NCBI GenBank assembly: GCA_002690915.1
Contig: NZGF01000037.1
Coordinates: forward strand, 1-64,000
Direction of reading: 5' to 3'
Length of the DNA stretch: 64,000 nt
DNA from: Crocinitomicaceae bacterium
GTDB lineage: Bacteria > Bacteroidota > Bacteroidia > Flavobacteriales_D > Sanyastnellaceae
The notes beneath the pieces were generated by a model, which was not told where the DNA came from, did not search any database, and worked only from the letters and a program-made list of their open reading frames with translations. A program made the translations under genes and the position numbers. Within the stretch, counting starts at the first letter, position 1; every line of letters begins with the position of its first letter. Below, one piece after another: positions 44,068-53,698 of the stretch.

Positions 44068-45543
44068 ATGAAGCACATTTACGCCTTGATCGCTGCTCTA
44101 ATGGTCGGAACAGCATCTTTCGCGCAGTTACCTGACGGTAGCATCGCGCCCGACTTCACCGCCACGGACATCAATGGCGTGGAGCACAACCTCTACGACC
44201 TTCTCGACGAAGGGAAGAAAGTCATTTTGGATTTCTCCGCAACTTGGTGTGGTCCATGTTGGAGCTATCACACCGCTGGAGTTTTTGAAGAGCTCAATGA
44301 GCAATACGGGCCGGAGGGCACAGATGAGCTGCGTATATTTTATCTCGAGTCCGACGATACCACTACCGACGCTGATCTAAACGGAACGGGGACTGCTACT
44401 CAAGGCGATTGGGTCACAGGAACATCGTACACGATTGTTGACAACGCAGGTTCAATTTTCGATGAGTACTCGAATGCTTACTACCCAACCATCTACACGG
44501 TGTGTCCAAACCGCATTTTGACAGAATCAGGGCAAGTAGATGCATCAACACACTACTCCATCTTCTCTGCAAACGATTGCGCGGCGGCATCTCTTCCGAA
44601 TGATCCCGCATTGCTCAGTTACACAGGTGGCACTACTGCATGCCCTGGCGAGCCAGTCAACATGTCAGTTGATATGATGAACTTAGGGATTACCAACCTG
44701 CAGTATGCAACCATTGACGTCATGGTCGGTGCCAACTCCGTACTCTCATACGACTGGAGTGGAGACCTCGATACCTATGGTATTGCAAGCGTAGACCTTG
44801 GAACAGCATCCTTTGATGCAGACACAGATTTCACCATTGAAATCACTTCAGCCGATGATAACGACGCCAACAACTCTTCTGACGGAGCCGTTGAGCTTGC
44901 GACGGAAGGAACTTCCTTGATCCACGTTGAAATCATGGTGGACAACTGGCCACAAGAAATTGGGTGGTCAATCACCGATGATATGGGCAACGTTGTTGAA
45001 GAGGTAGCTGAAGGTGAAATTGCGGGTGCTGAAGGTGACGAATTCGAGTGGTGGGTTAGCGTACCTGCTACCGGCTGTTACACATTCAATATTTCGGATG
45101 CTTACGGAGACGGCATCAACGGAACCATCTGGGGTTCAATTGATGGTTACTGCACCGTGAAGTCATACAACGACGATATCGTCTATGTCAGCACCATCTA
45201 TGACTACAACGGTTCATACAGCTATGAAACTGAGTCTGCTGGCATGAGTGTAACATCGATGACAGTGGGCGTTGAAGAGCAGACGCTCAGCGATGTTACT
45301 CGCGTATTCCCGAATCCATTCGTTGACCAAACGAATATGCAGTTCACCACGTCCGAGGCTGCTGAGGCCTCACTGGTTGTTTACAACCTCGTCGGTGAGC
45401 AGGTCATCAACGACAACTTGGGAACATTGCCAGCCGGTGAGCACAACCACGTATTGGACTTCAATGGCGTGACCGCAGGCATCTACTTAGTGACATTGAA
45501 CGCAGGAGGCCAGACCACAACCATGCGTGTGACTTTGAAGTAA
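44068..45543 (+). CDS. T9SS-exported protein with thioredoxin/AhpC-like domain (paralogue 1)
   Basis: 491 residues from the ATG at 44068 (KHIYALIAALMVGTASFAQ). The thioredoxin-like domain starts at PDGSIAPDFTATDING and has FSATWCGPCWSYH (Cys61, Cys64); further on YTVCPNRIL carries another Cys shared with its paralogue. Middle beta domains follow, including a GCYTFNISDAYGDGING segment. The last ~80 residues (VFPNPFVDQTNMQFTT, then LVVYNLVGEQVI, then AGIYLVTL) are a T9SS type A sorting domain. A thiol-redox protein exported to the surface is the simplest reading; the substrate is unknown. An upstream start at 44035 is in frame but hides the signal peptide. Confidence 0.88.
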   Translation: MKHIYALIAALMVGTASFAQLPDGSIAPDFTATDINGVEHNLYDLLDEGKKVILDFSATWCGPCWSYHTAGVFEELNEQYGPEGTDELRIFYLESDDTTTDADLNGTGTATQGDWVTGTSYTIVDNAGSIFDEYSNAYYPTIYTVCPNRILTESGQVDASTHYSIFSANDCAAASLPNDPALLSYTGGTTACPGEPVNMSVDMMNLGITNLQYATIDVMVGANSVLSYDWSGDLDTYGIASVDLGTASFDADTDFTIEITSADDNDANNSSDGAVELATEGTSLIHVEIMVDNWPQEIGWSITDDMGNVVEEVAEGEIAGAEGDEFEWWVSVPATGCYTFNISDAYGDGINGTIWGSIDGYCTVKSYNDDIVYVSTIYDYNGSYSYETESAGMSVTSMTVGVEEQTLSDVTRVFPNPFVDQTNMQFTTSEAAEASLVVYNLVGEQVINDNLGTLPAGEHNHVLDFNGVTAGIYLVTLNAGGQTTTMRVTLK

Positions 45544-45569
45544 CCGCTTCACAACAACTAAAATTGCGA

Positions 45570-45604
45570 AATCCGCACCTCCTTCCTGAGGGTGCGGATT
45601 TTTC
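45570..45604 (+). terminator. Intrinsic terminator between the two thioredoxin-like T9SS genes
   Basis: AATCCGCACC pairs with GGTGCGGATT around a CTCCTTCCTGAG-type loop, followed by five T. It lies 26 nt after the stop and separates the paralogues into different transcripts. Confidence 0.85.
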
Positions 45605-45648
45605 GTTTAAAAAGGTGCATATTCACATTCTCAACCACTGCTTAAGCC

Positions 45649-47085
45649 ATGAAACACCTGCTCGCCGCCCTTGCACTTGCTATCTCTTCCATCGGATTCA
45701 GTCAACTCCCGAATGGAAGCGTAGCACCTGATTTCACAATCACCGACATCGAAGGTGAGGAACACAACCTCTACAGCTACCTCGACTCTGGCTATGCCGT
45801 CATCATTGATTTTTCGGCAACGTGGTGTGGTCCATGCTGGAATTACCACACGAGCGGTGTATTCGAGGAAATTTATGAAGCCCATGGACCGGATGGGACG
45901 AACGAGGTGCGCATCCTCTTCGTTGAGTCCGACAATAGCACCACAGACGACGACCTCCACGGAATCGGCACAAATACCTGGGGCGATTGGACTGCAGGCG
46001 TCGAATACCCCATTGCGGACAACGGAGGCAGCATTTTCGATTTGTATCAGTGCTCCTTCTACCCCACCATTTTCACGGTGTGCCCCAACCGCATCATCCA
46101 ACAAACTGGACAAGCCACAGCTGAAGGCCACATCAATTTCTTCCAATCCGGTTCGTGCGCACCAGCGACGATGCCCAATGACGTGAGTCTGCTGCAATAC
46201 CTAGGGCCCAACCGCACATGCCCCGAAACCCCGACTCCACTTTCGGTCAAGGTCATGAACCAAGGCACCGCGCCCTTGACAGCCTTCACCCTGACAGCGA
46301 GTACCTTGTTCGGTGCGGAACTCATCACCTACGATTGGACCGGGAACCTCGACACGTACGAAATGGAGATTGTCGAATTGGGCGAAACCATCTTCCCTTC
46401 GACGTCGATGTTCTTTATTGAGGTCACCTCTGAAGACGACTTCGATGGCAACAACAGCGTCTCTGAAACCATGAATCTCACTAGTGAAATAGCCACGTCA
46501 CTGGTTCGCGTGAGTTTCACCACGGACAACATGCCCGGCGACAACCGCTGGGACATCACAGACGGCGCAGGCGACGTGGTGGCGAGCACCGCCTATGGCG
46601 ACATGACCGAAAACCAAACCGAATACGAATGGTGGGTCAACCTGGGCACAACCGGATGCTACAATTTTACCGTCTACGATCAACTTGGAAACGGTGGCAA
46701 CATCGAATGCGATATCAGTACCTTCAACGAAGATGGCGTCAACATCAACACCATCTTCACGGTCAACAACAACGGCAATTGGACGGCCCTGAACAAAGGG
46801 TTCCTGGTCAATGAGGTCAATATGAATATTGGAGAGCAATTCGCTTTACCCATCTCAGCCTACCCAAATCCGACCAATGGCCTCCTTACCCTACAAGGCC
46901 TAAGCTCCTCGACCAACCAACGCGTCGAGATTCGCGACGCACAAGGGAAGCTAATCTTCAGCCAGCTGCGTCCAGCGACAGGTGCCTCTTGGGTACTCGA
47001 CCTCAACACACTGAACAACGGGCTGTATATCCTCACCGTCATAGACGGTGACCGCCGCTTCACCGAATCCATTGTACGCTCCTGA
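45649..47085 (+). CDS. T9SS-exported protein with thioredoxin/AhpC-like domain (paralogue 2)
   Basis: 478 residues. Same layout as the gene upstream: signal peptide, PNGSVAPDFTITDIEGEEHN, FSATWCGPCWNYH (Cys60, Cys63), FTVCPNRII, middle beta domains with an EYEWWVNLGTTGCYNFTVYD segment, and a T9SS type A end (SAYPNPTNGLLTL, then VEIRDAQGKLIF, then NGLYILTVI). Clearly a tandem duplicate that has diverged. It begins an operon with the Omp28 and PorT-like genes: the next ATG shares one base with its stop. Confidence 0.88.
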   Translation: MKHLLAALALAISSIGFSQLPNGSVAPDFTITDIEGEEHNLYSYLDSGYAVIIDFSATWCGPCWNYHTSGVFEEIYEAHGPDGTNEVRILFVESDNSTTDDDLHGIGTNTWGDWTAGVEYPIADNGGSIFDLYQCSFYPTIFTVCPNRIIQQTGQATAEGHINFFQSGSCAPATMPNDVSLLQYLGPNRTCPETPTPLSVKVMNQGTAPLTAFTLTASTLFGAELITYDWTGNLDTYEMEIVELGETIFPSTSMFFIEVTSEDDFDGNNSVSETMNLTSEIATSLVRVSFTTDNMPGDNRWDITDGAGDVVASTAYGDMTENQTEYEWWVNLGTTGCYNFTVYDQLGNGGNIECDISTFNEDGVNINTIFTVNNNGNWTALNKGFLVNEVNMNIGEQFALPISAYPNPTNGLLTLQGLSSSTNQRVEIRDAQGKLIFSQLRPATGASWVLDLNTLNNGLYILTVIDGDRRFTESIVRS

Positions 47086-47960
47086 TGGCTTGGCATCTAC
47101 ACTTTCTTCCCCTCATCGGCGCTGCGGCACTTATTCTTTCGGGCTGCGACGAACTGGATGATCCCGTCATCCCCGTTACTACGAACTACTTGGAAGCTGT
47201 CTACGGACCGGCTCCGTCGTTTGAGCCGCTCGCTCAGAACGATGCCGTCAAGCGGGTGCTGGTGGAAGACTTCACGGCGCACCAATGCGGCAATTGCCCT
47301 GCCGCCGCCATCATTGCCGAGGACATGGTGGCGAATTATGAGGGTAAGATTAGCGCGCTGGCCATCCATGCAGGCAACCTGGCGAATACCGACGACGATT
47401 ACTTCAATACGGATTGGACGACAGAAGAAGGCGATCTATTCTGGGATCAATTGGATTTCCAAGCAAATCCCGTGGGCCGAATAAATCGGATAAACGGCGT
47501 AGGTTCATTCTGGGCCCCGGCGCAGTGGGAGGAAAAGGCAGTAGAGGAGATGAACCTGGCCCCCATTCTCGGTCTCCAGTACGATTACGAATGGGTCCCC
47601 GCGAACGGACACTTGAACCTACACCTGCACGGAACCTTTTACGATGACGTCTCAGGGCCCATCCAAGTGGCTTGGCTCATCTTGGAGTCCCACATCTTCG
47701 ATTACCAGTTGGATTATTCCGCCGACCCTGAAGTAGTCGCCGATTATGAATTTAACCATGTCCTCCGGGGTTCGGTTCACGGCGCCTTAGGCCTCGGATT
47801 TGGTGATGTCGCAGGGGGAGCATCCACCGGCGATGTGGCCACCCAATCGGCAACCTTCTCTTGGAACGAGTCGTGGGTGATTGAAAACGCCACGGTGCTG
47901 GCGGTGGTCTCCGATGCAAACGGCTACGTACTGAACGTCGCTGAAATCCACATGAACTAA
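47085..47960 (+). CDS. Omp28-related lipoprotein with CxxC
   Basis: 291 residues. A lipobox (ALILSGC, Cys21) and then the Omp28 signature VLVEDFTAHQCGNCPAAA with Cys68 and Cys71, a thioredoxin-like CxxC. The following IIAEDMVANYEGKISALAIHAG also fits. Omp28 was named from Porphyromonas; its role is not settled, though the fold suggests thiol chemistry. One-base overlaps (TGATG and TAATG) join it to the genes on both sides. Confidence 0.87.
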   Translation: MAWHLHFLPLIGAAALILSGCDELDDPVIPVTTNYLEAVYGPAPSFEPLAQNDAVKRVLVEDFTAHQCGNCPAAAIIAEDMVANYEGKISALAIHAGNLANTDDDYFNTDWTTEEGDLFWDQLDFQANPVGRINRINGVGSFWAPAQWEEKAVEEMNLAPILGLQYDYEWVPANGHLNLHLHGTFYDDVSGPIQVAWLILESHIFDYQLDYSADPEVVADYEFNHVLRGSVHGALGLGFGDVAGGASTGDVATQSATFSWNESWVIENATVLAVVSDANGYVLNVAEIHMN

Positions 47961-48592
47961 TGCGGGCCATCGCATCCTGGATCGTCGGCTTGATACTCGT
48001 ATGTGTGCCATGCTCAGCCGCTGAGGCGCAAGGAGATCCCTTGCGGTTTTCGGCTCGACTGCATGGTGGATTTTCGGCCACGCAAGTGCACGGTGATCAA
48101 ATCTCAGGCTTCAACAAATTTGGCCTCTGCGCCGGCGCGACTATTGACATACGGCGTTCGGAACGGCAAGGCGTCCAGTGGGGTATTTTGTACACCCAGA
48201 AGGGCAGCCGCCGGGTTCCCGACACCAAGAATGGCGACTACAATTCCTGGCGGTACCGCTTCACTTACATCGATCTGCCTTTAATCCGTGCATGGAATCC
48301 TGCACCCGATTGGTGGTGGGGTGTGGGCATTCAGCCCAGCGTGCTCGTCTCAGCAGAGGAGGACTTTTACGGCAATGGGTACAGCGAACTTAGCTACCTC
48401 AAACTGAATACCGTCGACGTCGGAGGCGTGCTGCAGGCAGGATACGCCGTGTCGGAGGCATCCGCCGTGGAAGTTCGGCTGTCGCAAAGCCTCTTGCCCA
48501 TCAGCGAACGCCCCGATCAGCCCGTACAGCGCTGGGATAATTTCATGATGAACATGGCCATCCAATGGATGGTCACGTGGCGCTTAGGCTAA
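47960..48592 (+). CDS. PorT-family outer-membrane beta-barrel protein
   Basis: 210 residues. Signal peptide (SWIVGLILVCVPCSAAEAQ), then ARLHGGFSATQVHGDQISGFNKFG, the opening of the PorT-like barrel family (OMP_b-brl_2), and about eight alternating strands ending in MAIQWMVTWRLG. It is last in the paralogue 2-Omp28 operon. Its stop is 2 nt from that of the convergent propeller gene. True PorT acts in the T9SS, but many family members do not, so function is left open. Confidence 0.8.
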   Translation: MRAIASWIVGLILVCVPCSAAEAQGDPLRFSARLHGGFSATQVHGDQISGFNKFGLCAGATIDIRRSERQGVQWGILYTQKGSRRVPDTKNGDYNSWRYRFTYIDLPLIRAWNPAPDWWWGVGIQPSVLVSAEEDFYGNGYSELSYLKLNTVDVGGVLQAGYAVSEASAVEVRLSQSLLPISERPDQPVQRWDNFMMNMAIQWMVTWRLG

Positions 48593-48594
48593 CC

Positions 48595-51500
48595 CTACTG
48601 CTTCCCTGTGCCCTCGTAGATACGGGAGGGCGACCGGTCAACGGCCTCAGCTGCCTCGAGCCATTCCAACCACAAGCCCTCCTGAATCGCCTTCACTTCC
48701 TCAGCGAAAGCTTTCCCTTCATCGCGGAGGCGCTCCAAGGCTCGCTGCGCATTGCCGCCTGGTGCGTCGGTACCTCCCGTTACGGAGAAGGCCGTCCACA
48801 GGATGGAATTCAATCGTTCGGTCACACTGCCCGTCCCTTTGTAATCCCGCGGCTGGTAGTAGACCTCTTCGATGCGCGTCAGTTCGCCGTCCAACGAATC
48901 CGCCAAAGCCGTCGCATCTTCTTTGAGCGAGTCCGGAATCCACTTCAAATCATCTTTGACGGTACCCATCGTGGTCAACATGCGCTGAACCTCGTTCATG
49001 GCCTCCACAATCGGCTTGGCGGCTTTCATGGCGATGCGCTGGTGCAAATTCCGCGCTTCATGGGCCTGTCGGTTGTAAGGCACACGCGGATCCGGGTAAA
49101 CGGTCACCGGCGTTGAGCTGGAATGATCGCCCAAGTTCATGGCAAGGGTGTACGTTCCGGGTAACACGTCCGGTCCACCTCCGCTGGGCTGGTCCTTCTT
49201 CTCCTTCAACTCACGCTGAGGCCAATCCATGCCGTTGGTATCGAAGCGCCAGCGCATGGTTTGAATGCCCCCATCAGCAGTGAGCGCTCCGTTGCGCAGC
49301 GTATCGCCTTCGGTATTTAAAATGCTCCATGCCAAATCATCTTTTCCGTAGGCCTCAGCCGTATCCGGGTGGACATAAAATTGGACCCGCGCTCCACCGC
49401 CGTAATTCGCTCCACTCCAGTAGTGATCGGCCGGGAAACGAGCACCTGCATGGCGCCGAAAATTCACCTGATAAGCATCGGGGATGGCAAACAATCGCAA
49501 GCTTTCCTCCATGAGTCCGTTGCCTTCTGCCGCGAGCGAACGCAATGGCGCCAAATCGTCAATGACATATGCAGCTCTACCAAACGTACCCAAAATCAAG
49601 TCTCCGTCGCGCGGATGGATGACCATGTCACGCACCGGAACCGAGGGCACTTCGTGTGCCCAGCGTTTCCAATTCGCCCCGCGGTCAAAGCTCACAAACA
49701 ACCCTTCCTCTGTTCCCAAGAACAACAAAGAAGGCACTTCCGGATCTTGCACTACGCTCAGCACGTGCCCAGTCACCTCACCGCCTTCTAGCACCAAACG
49801 CACCCAGGACGCACCGCCATCGGTGGTGCGGTACAAGTACGGTTGCCAATTGTTACGCCGGTAATCGTTGACCACAACATACACCTCATCGGCATCGTGA
49901 GGGCTCACGTGAATCTGCGGAATCCAAGCTCCTTGAGGAAACCGCTTGATGCTCGCCGCGTGGTCCGTCCACGACGCGCCATCATCGGTAGTGTGCTGGA
50001 TGCGGCCGTCATCCGTGCCGACCCAGACTTCCCCGCTGCGCAACGGATTGGGGGCAATGCAGAGGATGGTGCAATGATTTTCGGCCTTCGTCGCATCGAT
50101 GGTCAAGCCTCCGGATTCAGCTTGATTTTGCTTTTCCGGATTGTTGGTTGTCAGGTCTGGACTCTTAACAGCCCACGTGTTCCCGCGGTCAGCACTGTGG
50201 TGCAAGAATTGGGACCCAAAGTAGACACCGTTGGCGTCGAACGGATCGGCAGCAATAGCCGCGTTCCACGCGAACCGCAGGGCAGTAGTGTCCTGCTGAA
50301 TCGGCTGAATCGACGTCCCGTCCCCGTTGCGCAAATCGATGCGCGAAAGACCGCCGCCTTGGTACATAGCGTACGCGGTGTTCAGGTCTTGTGGGGCAGG
50401 CAAGACATCAAACCCATCGCCGAATAAGATTTCCTGCCAGTCTTCGTTTCGGATGCCTCCCACGTGCCACACCTCACTGGGGCCTACCCACGAACCGTTG
50501 TCCTGCATCCCACCATATATGCGATATGGAACGGCATCGTCTACACTGATGTGGTAAAATTGACCGAGCGGAAGATTGTTAACGAACGACCAGGTCACAC
50601 CGCCATCGCGGCTGATGTTCAAACCTCCATCGTTGCCGTCGATGAGGAAATCCGGGTCATCAGGGTGGATGTAAAACGCGTGGTGATCTGGGTGCACCCC
50701 GCTGTACGGCAGGATGGTTCGGAAGGTCTTGCCACCATCCTCACTGAGGTCCACCATGGAGTAGAGGTTGAACAATCGCCTCTCATCCGAGGGATCAGCG
50801 TAGATGTCAGCATAATAAAACGGTCGATTTCCCACCTGCTTTCCCTGAATGAGCGACCAATTCAGTCCGCCATCATTGGAATGGTAAAGACCTGTCTCGC
50901 TCGATTCAATCAGGGCATAGACGATGTCCGGATTGGCTGCACTGATGGTCAAGCCGATGCGGCCCAGCTCGCCGGCGGGAAGCCCTTCGTCTTCGGTCAG
51001 CTGTTTCCAATTGTCGCCGCCGTCGTGGGTGATGTACAAGCCACTGCCTTCCCCACCACTGGTGAAGAACCACGGTTCCCGTCGGTGCGACCACAGTGCA
51101 GCGATGAGTTTATCGGGATTCGAAGGGTCGATAATCATATCAGCCACCCCGGTGCGCTCATCGATGTAAAGTTGATGGGTCCACGTCTTACCGCCATCGG
51201 TAGTTTTGTAAATACCCCGGTTTGGGCTGTCACCCCACGCAGTACCGATGGCACCGACCCAAACTGTTTGGTGGTCGGTGGGGTGCACGATGATGCGGTG
51301 GATGTTGCGCGTGTCCTCCAGACCCATCAATTCCCAGCTGGAGCCGCCGTCAATGCTGCGGTACACCCCGCGGCCACTGGAATGCGAATTGCGCGGATTG
51401 CCTTCACCCGTCCCCACCCAAATGACATCGGGATTTGACGGAGCAATGGCCAAGGCTCCGATGCTTTGGGTCGCTTCATCGTCGAAGAGCGGCTCCCATT

Positions 51501-51735
51501 CCACACCGGCCGTAACCGAACGCCAGAGGCCGCCGCTCGCCGTTCCGATGTAGATGACTTCAGGACGGTCCCGTTGAACATCAATCGCAGTCACTCGCCC
51601 ACTCATGGCGCCCGGACCGATGTGGCGAACGTTCATGCCTTCGATGATGGCGTCTACATCTTGCGCTTGCGAGGGACTAAACCCCGCAGCCAATACGAGC
51701 AATACGCTCCATATTTTGAATTTCATGGTGTGCAT
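48595..51735 (-). CDS. Secreted Asp-box (BNR/VPS10-like) beta-propeller protein
   Basis: 1046 residues. Signal peptide (FKIWSVLLVLAAGFSPSQAQ), then GPGAMSGRVTAIDV and about ten Asp-box motifs (SIDGGSSW, TTDGGKTW, THDGGDNW, SNDGGLNW, SRDGGVTW, TTDDGASW and others), likely two propellers as in sortilin- or xyloglucanase-like proteins. A beta domain (about 760-880) and a helical C-terminal domain (KAAKPIVEAMNEVQRML) follow. No T9SS domain or catalytic set is evident. The ATG at 51735 shares one base with the LEA14-type gene stop; a second ATG at 51726 gives a cleaner signal peptide. Confidence 0.82.
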   Translation of the reverse strand: MHTMKFKIWSVLLVLAAGFSPSQAQDVDAIIEGMNVRHIGPGAMSGRVTAIDVQRDRPEVIYIGTASGGLWRSVTAGVEWEPLFDDEATQSIGALAIAPSNPDVIWVGTGEGNPRNSHSSGRGVYRSIDGGSSWELMGLEDTRNIHRIIVHPTDHQTVWVGAIGTAWGDSPNRGIYKTTDGGKTWTHQLYIDERTGVADMIIDPSNPDKLIAALWSHRREPWFFTSGGEGSGLYITHDGGDNWKQLTEDEGLPAGELGRIGLTISAANPDIVYALIESSETGLYHSNDGGLNWSLIQGKQVGNRPFYYADIYADPSDERRLFNLYSMVDLSEDGGKTFRTILPYSGVHPDHHAFYIHPDDPDFLIDGNDGGLNISRDGGVTWSFVNNLPLGQFYHISVDDAVPYRIYGGMQDNGSWVGPSEVWHVGGIRNEDWQEILFGDGFDVLPAPQDLNTAYAMYQGGGLSRIDLRNGDGTSIQPIQQDTTALRFAWNAAIAADPFDANGVYFGSQFLHHSADRGNTWAVKSPDLTTNNPEKQNQAESGGLTIDATKAENHCTILCIAPNPLRSGEVWVGTDDGRIQHTTDDGASWTDHAASIKRFPQGAWIPQIHVSPHDADEVYVVVNDYRRNNWQPYLYRTTDGGASWVRLVLEGGEVTGHVLSVVQDPEVPSLLFLGTEEGLFVSFDRGANWKRWAHEVPSVPVRDMVIHPRDGDLILGTFGRAAYVIDDLAPLRSLAAEGNGLMEESLRLFAIPDAYQVNFRRHAGARFPADHYWSGANYGGGARVQFYVHPDTAEAYGKDDLAWSILNTEGDTLRNGALTADGGIQTMRWRFDTNGMDWPQRELKEKKDQPSGGGPDVLPGTYTLAMNLGDHSSSTPVTVYPDPRVPYNRQAHEARNLHQRIAMKAAKPIVEAMNEVQRMLTTMGTVKDDLKWIPDSLKEDATALADSLDGELTRIEEVYYQPRDYKGTGSVTERLNSILWTAFSVTGGTDAPGGNAQRALERLRDEGKAFAEEVKAIQEGLWLEWLEAAEAVDRSPSRIYEGTGKQ

Positions 51736-52187
51736 CACAATTGAATCTTTATGTTCTGTTTTGAATCCACAGGGATGCCAACGGCGATGCCCAGTGCACT
51801 TCCTGTCACTTCTCCTTTTACGCTGACCTCGAGTTCATCCCCCGCAATGAAACGCACCAAATTAGCCTCCAAAATTGACAATAGCGCAGACGCATCTGCT
51901 TGGACTGTAAGCCGCAATATTTGATTCGGACCTTTCGGAATGGACTGAGCGTAAGGCAATTGGACTTGCCCAACCACTTTCCCACGAATGGCCAACTGCA
52001 CGTCTACCGATTCAGCAGCAATGGCTATCGGATTGGGATTGTTCACCACAAGGGCCAACTCACCTCCTATGCCTCCTCGACCAATGGACAGCTCGCCCAA
52101 TCCGTCTACGCGAACGACCTCAACCGGCTGCAACGCCGCACAGCCGATGAGGGTTACCAAACTCAGGCAGGCGAAAATGCCCCTCAT
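51735..52187 (-). CDS. LEA type 2 (LEA14-like) lipoprotein
   Basis: 150 residues. Lipobox VTLIGC (Cys16). The domain carries LALVVNNPNPIAIAAESVDV and later IPKGPNQILRLTVQADASAL, the conserved core of LEA14-type folds (fibronectin-like). Members are found in stress or envelope roles, with no known reaction. It starts over the M20 peptidase stop (ATGA) and ends over the propeller gene start. Confidence 0.82.
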   Translation of the reverse strand: MRGIFACLSLVTLIGCAALQPVEVVRVDGLGELSIGRGGIGGELALVVNNPNPIAIAAESVDVQLAIRGKVVGQVQLPYAQSIPKGPNQILRLTVQADASALLSILEANLVRFIAGDELEVSVKGEVTGSALGIAVGIPVDSKQNIKIQL

Positions 52188-53584
52188 CCCTCTGCGCTCA
52201 AACGCGCGAAATGCTCGTGGAACAATGGAATGGTCTCAATCCCTTTGAAGTAATTGAACACCCCATAGTGTTCGTTAGGGGAATGGATGGCATCGCTATC
52301 CAAGCCAAATCCCATCAGCACCGTTTTGAGCCCCAATATGCGTTCGAAGCTCGAGACGATGGGAATCGATCCGCCTCCACGGAATGGCACCGGCTTGCGG
52401 CCAAATGTCGCTTCCATGGCTGCCGACGCGGCTCGATATGCCAGGGAGTCAGTGGGCGTGACCGCTGCTTCGCCGCCGTGCATCGGCGTGACCTTGACTT
52501 TTACCGAGGGTGGAGCAATGGCCTCGAAGTGCCGCGTGAACAAGGAAGTAATCTTTTCAGAGTCTTGGTGAGGCACCAAGCGCATGGAGATTTTGGCCGT
52601 AGCCTTACTGGCGATGACCGTCTTAGCACCGTCGCCGGTGTACCCGCCCCACATGCCATTCACATCCAATGTAGGTCGGATGCTCATGCGCTCAGGAGCA
52701 GTGTATCCTTTCTCTCCTTCCACGGCACCAATGTCGATGCTATTCTTGTATTCGTCTTCGCTGAACGGCGCTTCGGCCATGGCGTCTCGCTCATCACGCG
52801 ACAACTCCACCACGTCATCGTAAAAACCGTCCACCGTAATGCGTTGGTCTTCGTCTTTCAGCGATGCAATCATCTCGCACAAAATGTTAATAGGGTTAGG
52901 AGCAGCACCTCCGTACAATCCCGAATGCAAATCGCGATTGGGCCCAGTAACTTCAACCTCCACGTAGCTCAACCCGCGCAAACCAACTGTGATGGAGGGT
53001 ACGTCGTTGGCAATGATACCGGTGTCGCTGACGAGCACGATGTCTGCGGCGATTTTTTCCCTGTGGGTTTCTAGGAATGTATCCAAGTGCTCAGAACCCA
53101 CTTCCTCTTCGCCTTCGATCATAAACTTGACGTTGCAGTGCAGGGCATTGCTTTGAACCATTGCCTCAAGGGCCTTCACGTGCATGAAGAATTGACCCTT
53201 ATCATCGCATGCTCCACGAGCAAAAACGGCACCTTCAGGGTGGATCTCGGTCTTCTTGATCACGGGCTCAAAGGCGGGTGAATCCCACAGTTCGAGCGGA
53301 TCCGCCGGTTGCACGTCGTAGTGGCCGTAGACCAATACTGTCGGCGCATCGGACCCCACCATTTTCTCACCGTACACCACCGGATATCCTTCCGTCGGGA
53401 TGATCTCCACGTTTTCGCCTCCTGCCGCTTCGAGTTGCCTTGCCACGAGTTCTGCACATTTATGCACATCCCCAGCAAACGCTGGATCAGCAGAAACGGA
53501 TGGAATTCGAAGCAATTCAAAAAGCTCTTCGAGGAAACGATCGCGGTTGGATTCGATGTAGGGCTGGCAAGCAGACATGGTCAT
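52184..53584 (-). CDS. M20-family dipeptidase
   Basis: 466 residues. Zinc peptidase motifs: VLVYGHYDVQPADP (first His and catalytic Asp), RGACDDKGQFFMH (bridging Asp), IEGEEEVGSEHL (general-base Glu and ligand Glu) and SDTGI. The dimerisation domain starts near SVEVEVTGPNRDLHSG-like sequence (here YVEVEVTGPNRDLHSGLYGG). The C-terminal ligand His is in DSDAIHSPNEHYG. There is no signal peptide, so it acts in the cytosol on small peptides. Starts at 53584 and 53578 are both possible. Confidence 0.93.
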   Translation of the reverse strand: MTMSACQPYIESNRDRFLEELFELLRIPSVSADPAFAGDVHKCAELVARQLEAAGGENVEIIPTEGYPVVYGEKMVGSDAPTVLVYGHYDVQPADPLELWDSPAFEPVIKKTEIHPEGAVFARGACDDKGQFFMHVKALEAMVQSNALHCNVKFMIEGEEEVGSEHLDTFLETHREKIAADIVLVSDTGIIANDVPSITVGLRGLSYVEVEVTGPNRDLHSGLYGGAAPNPINILCEMIASLKDEDQRITVDGFYDDVVELSRDERDAMAEAPFSEDEYKNSIDIGAVEGEKGYTAPERMSIRPTLDVNGMWGGYTGDGAKTVIASKATAKISMRLVPHQDSEKITSLFTRHFEAIAPPSVKVKVTPMHGGEAAVTPTDSLAYRAASAAMEATFGRKPVPFRGGGSIPIVSSFERILGLKTVLMGFGLDSDAIHSPNEHYGVFNYFKGIETIPLFHEHFARLSAEG

Positions 53585-53684
53585 ATATTTTGGTTGAATC
53601 AGTTACGAATTTAAGCCAACTCAAGTTGTACCCCATGGGCAAAGGCTCAAGCGACTTGAGGAGCAGAATCGGTGACCGGCGCGC

Positions 53685-53692
53685 TATATTTG
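53685..53692 (+). promoter_or_regulatory. Start-proximal -7 element TATATTTG for proline dehydrogenase
   Basis: Exact TAnnTTTG match ending 6 nt before the ATG at 53699; predicts a very short or absent leader. It also argues against the in-frame GTG at 53672 as start. Confidence 0.45.
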
Positions 53693-53698
53693 TTGGTG

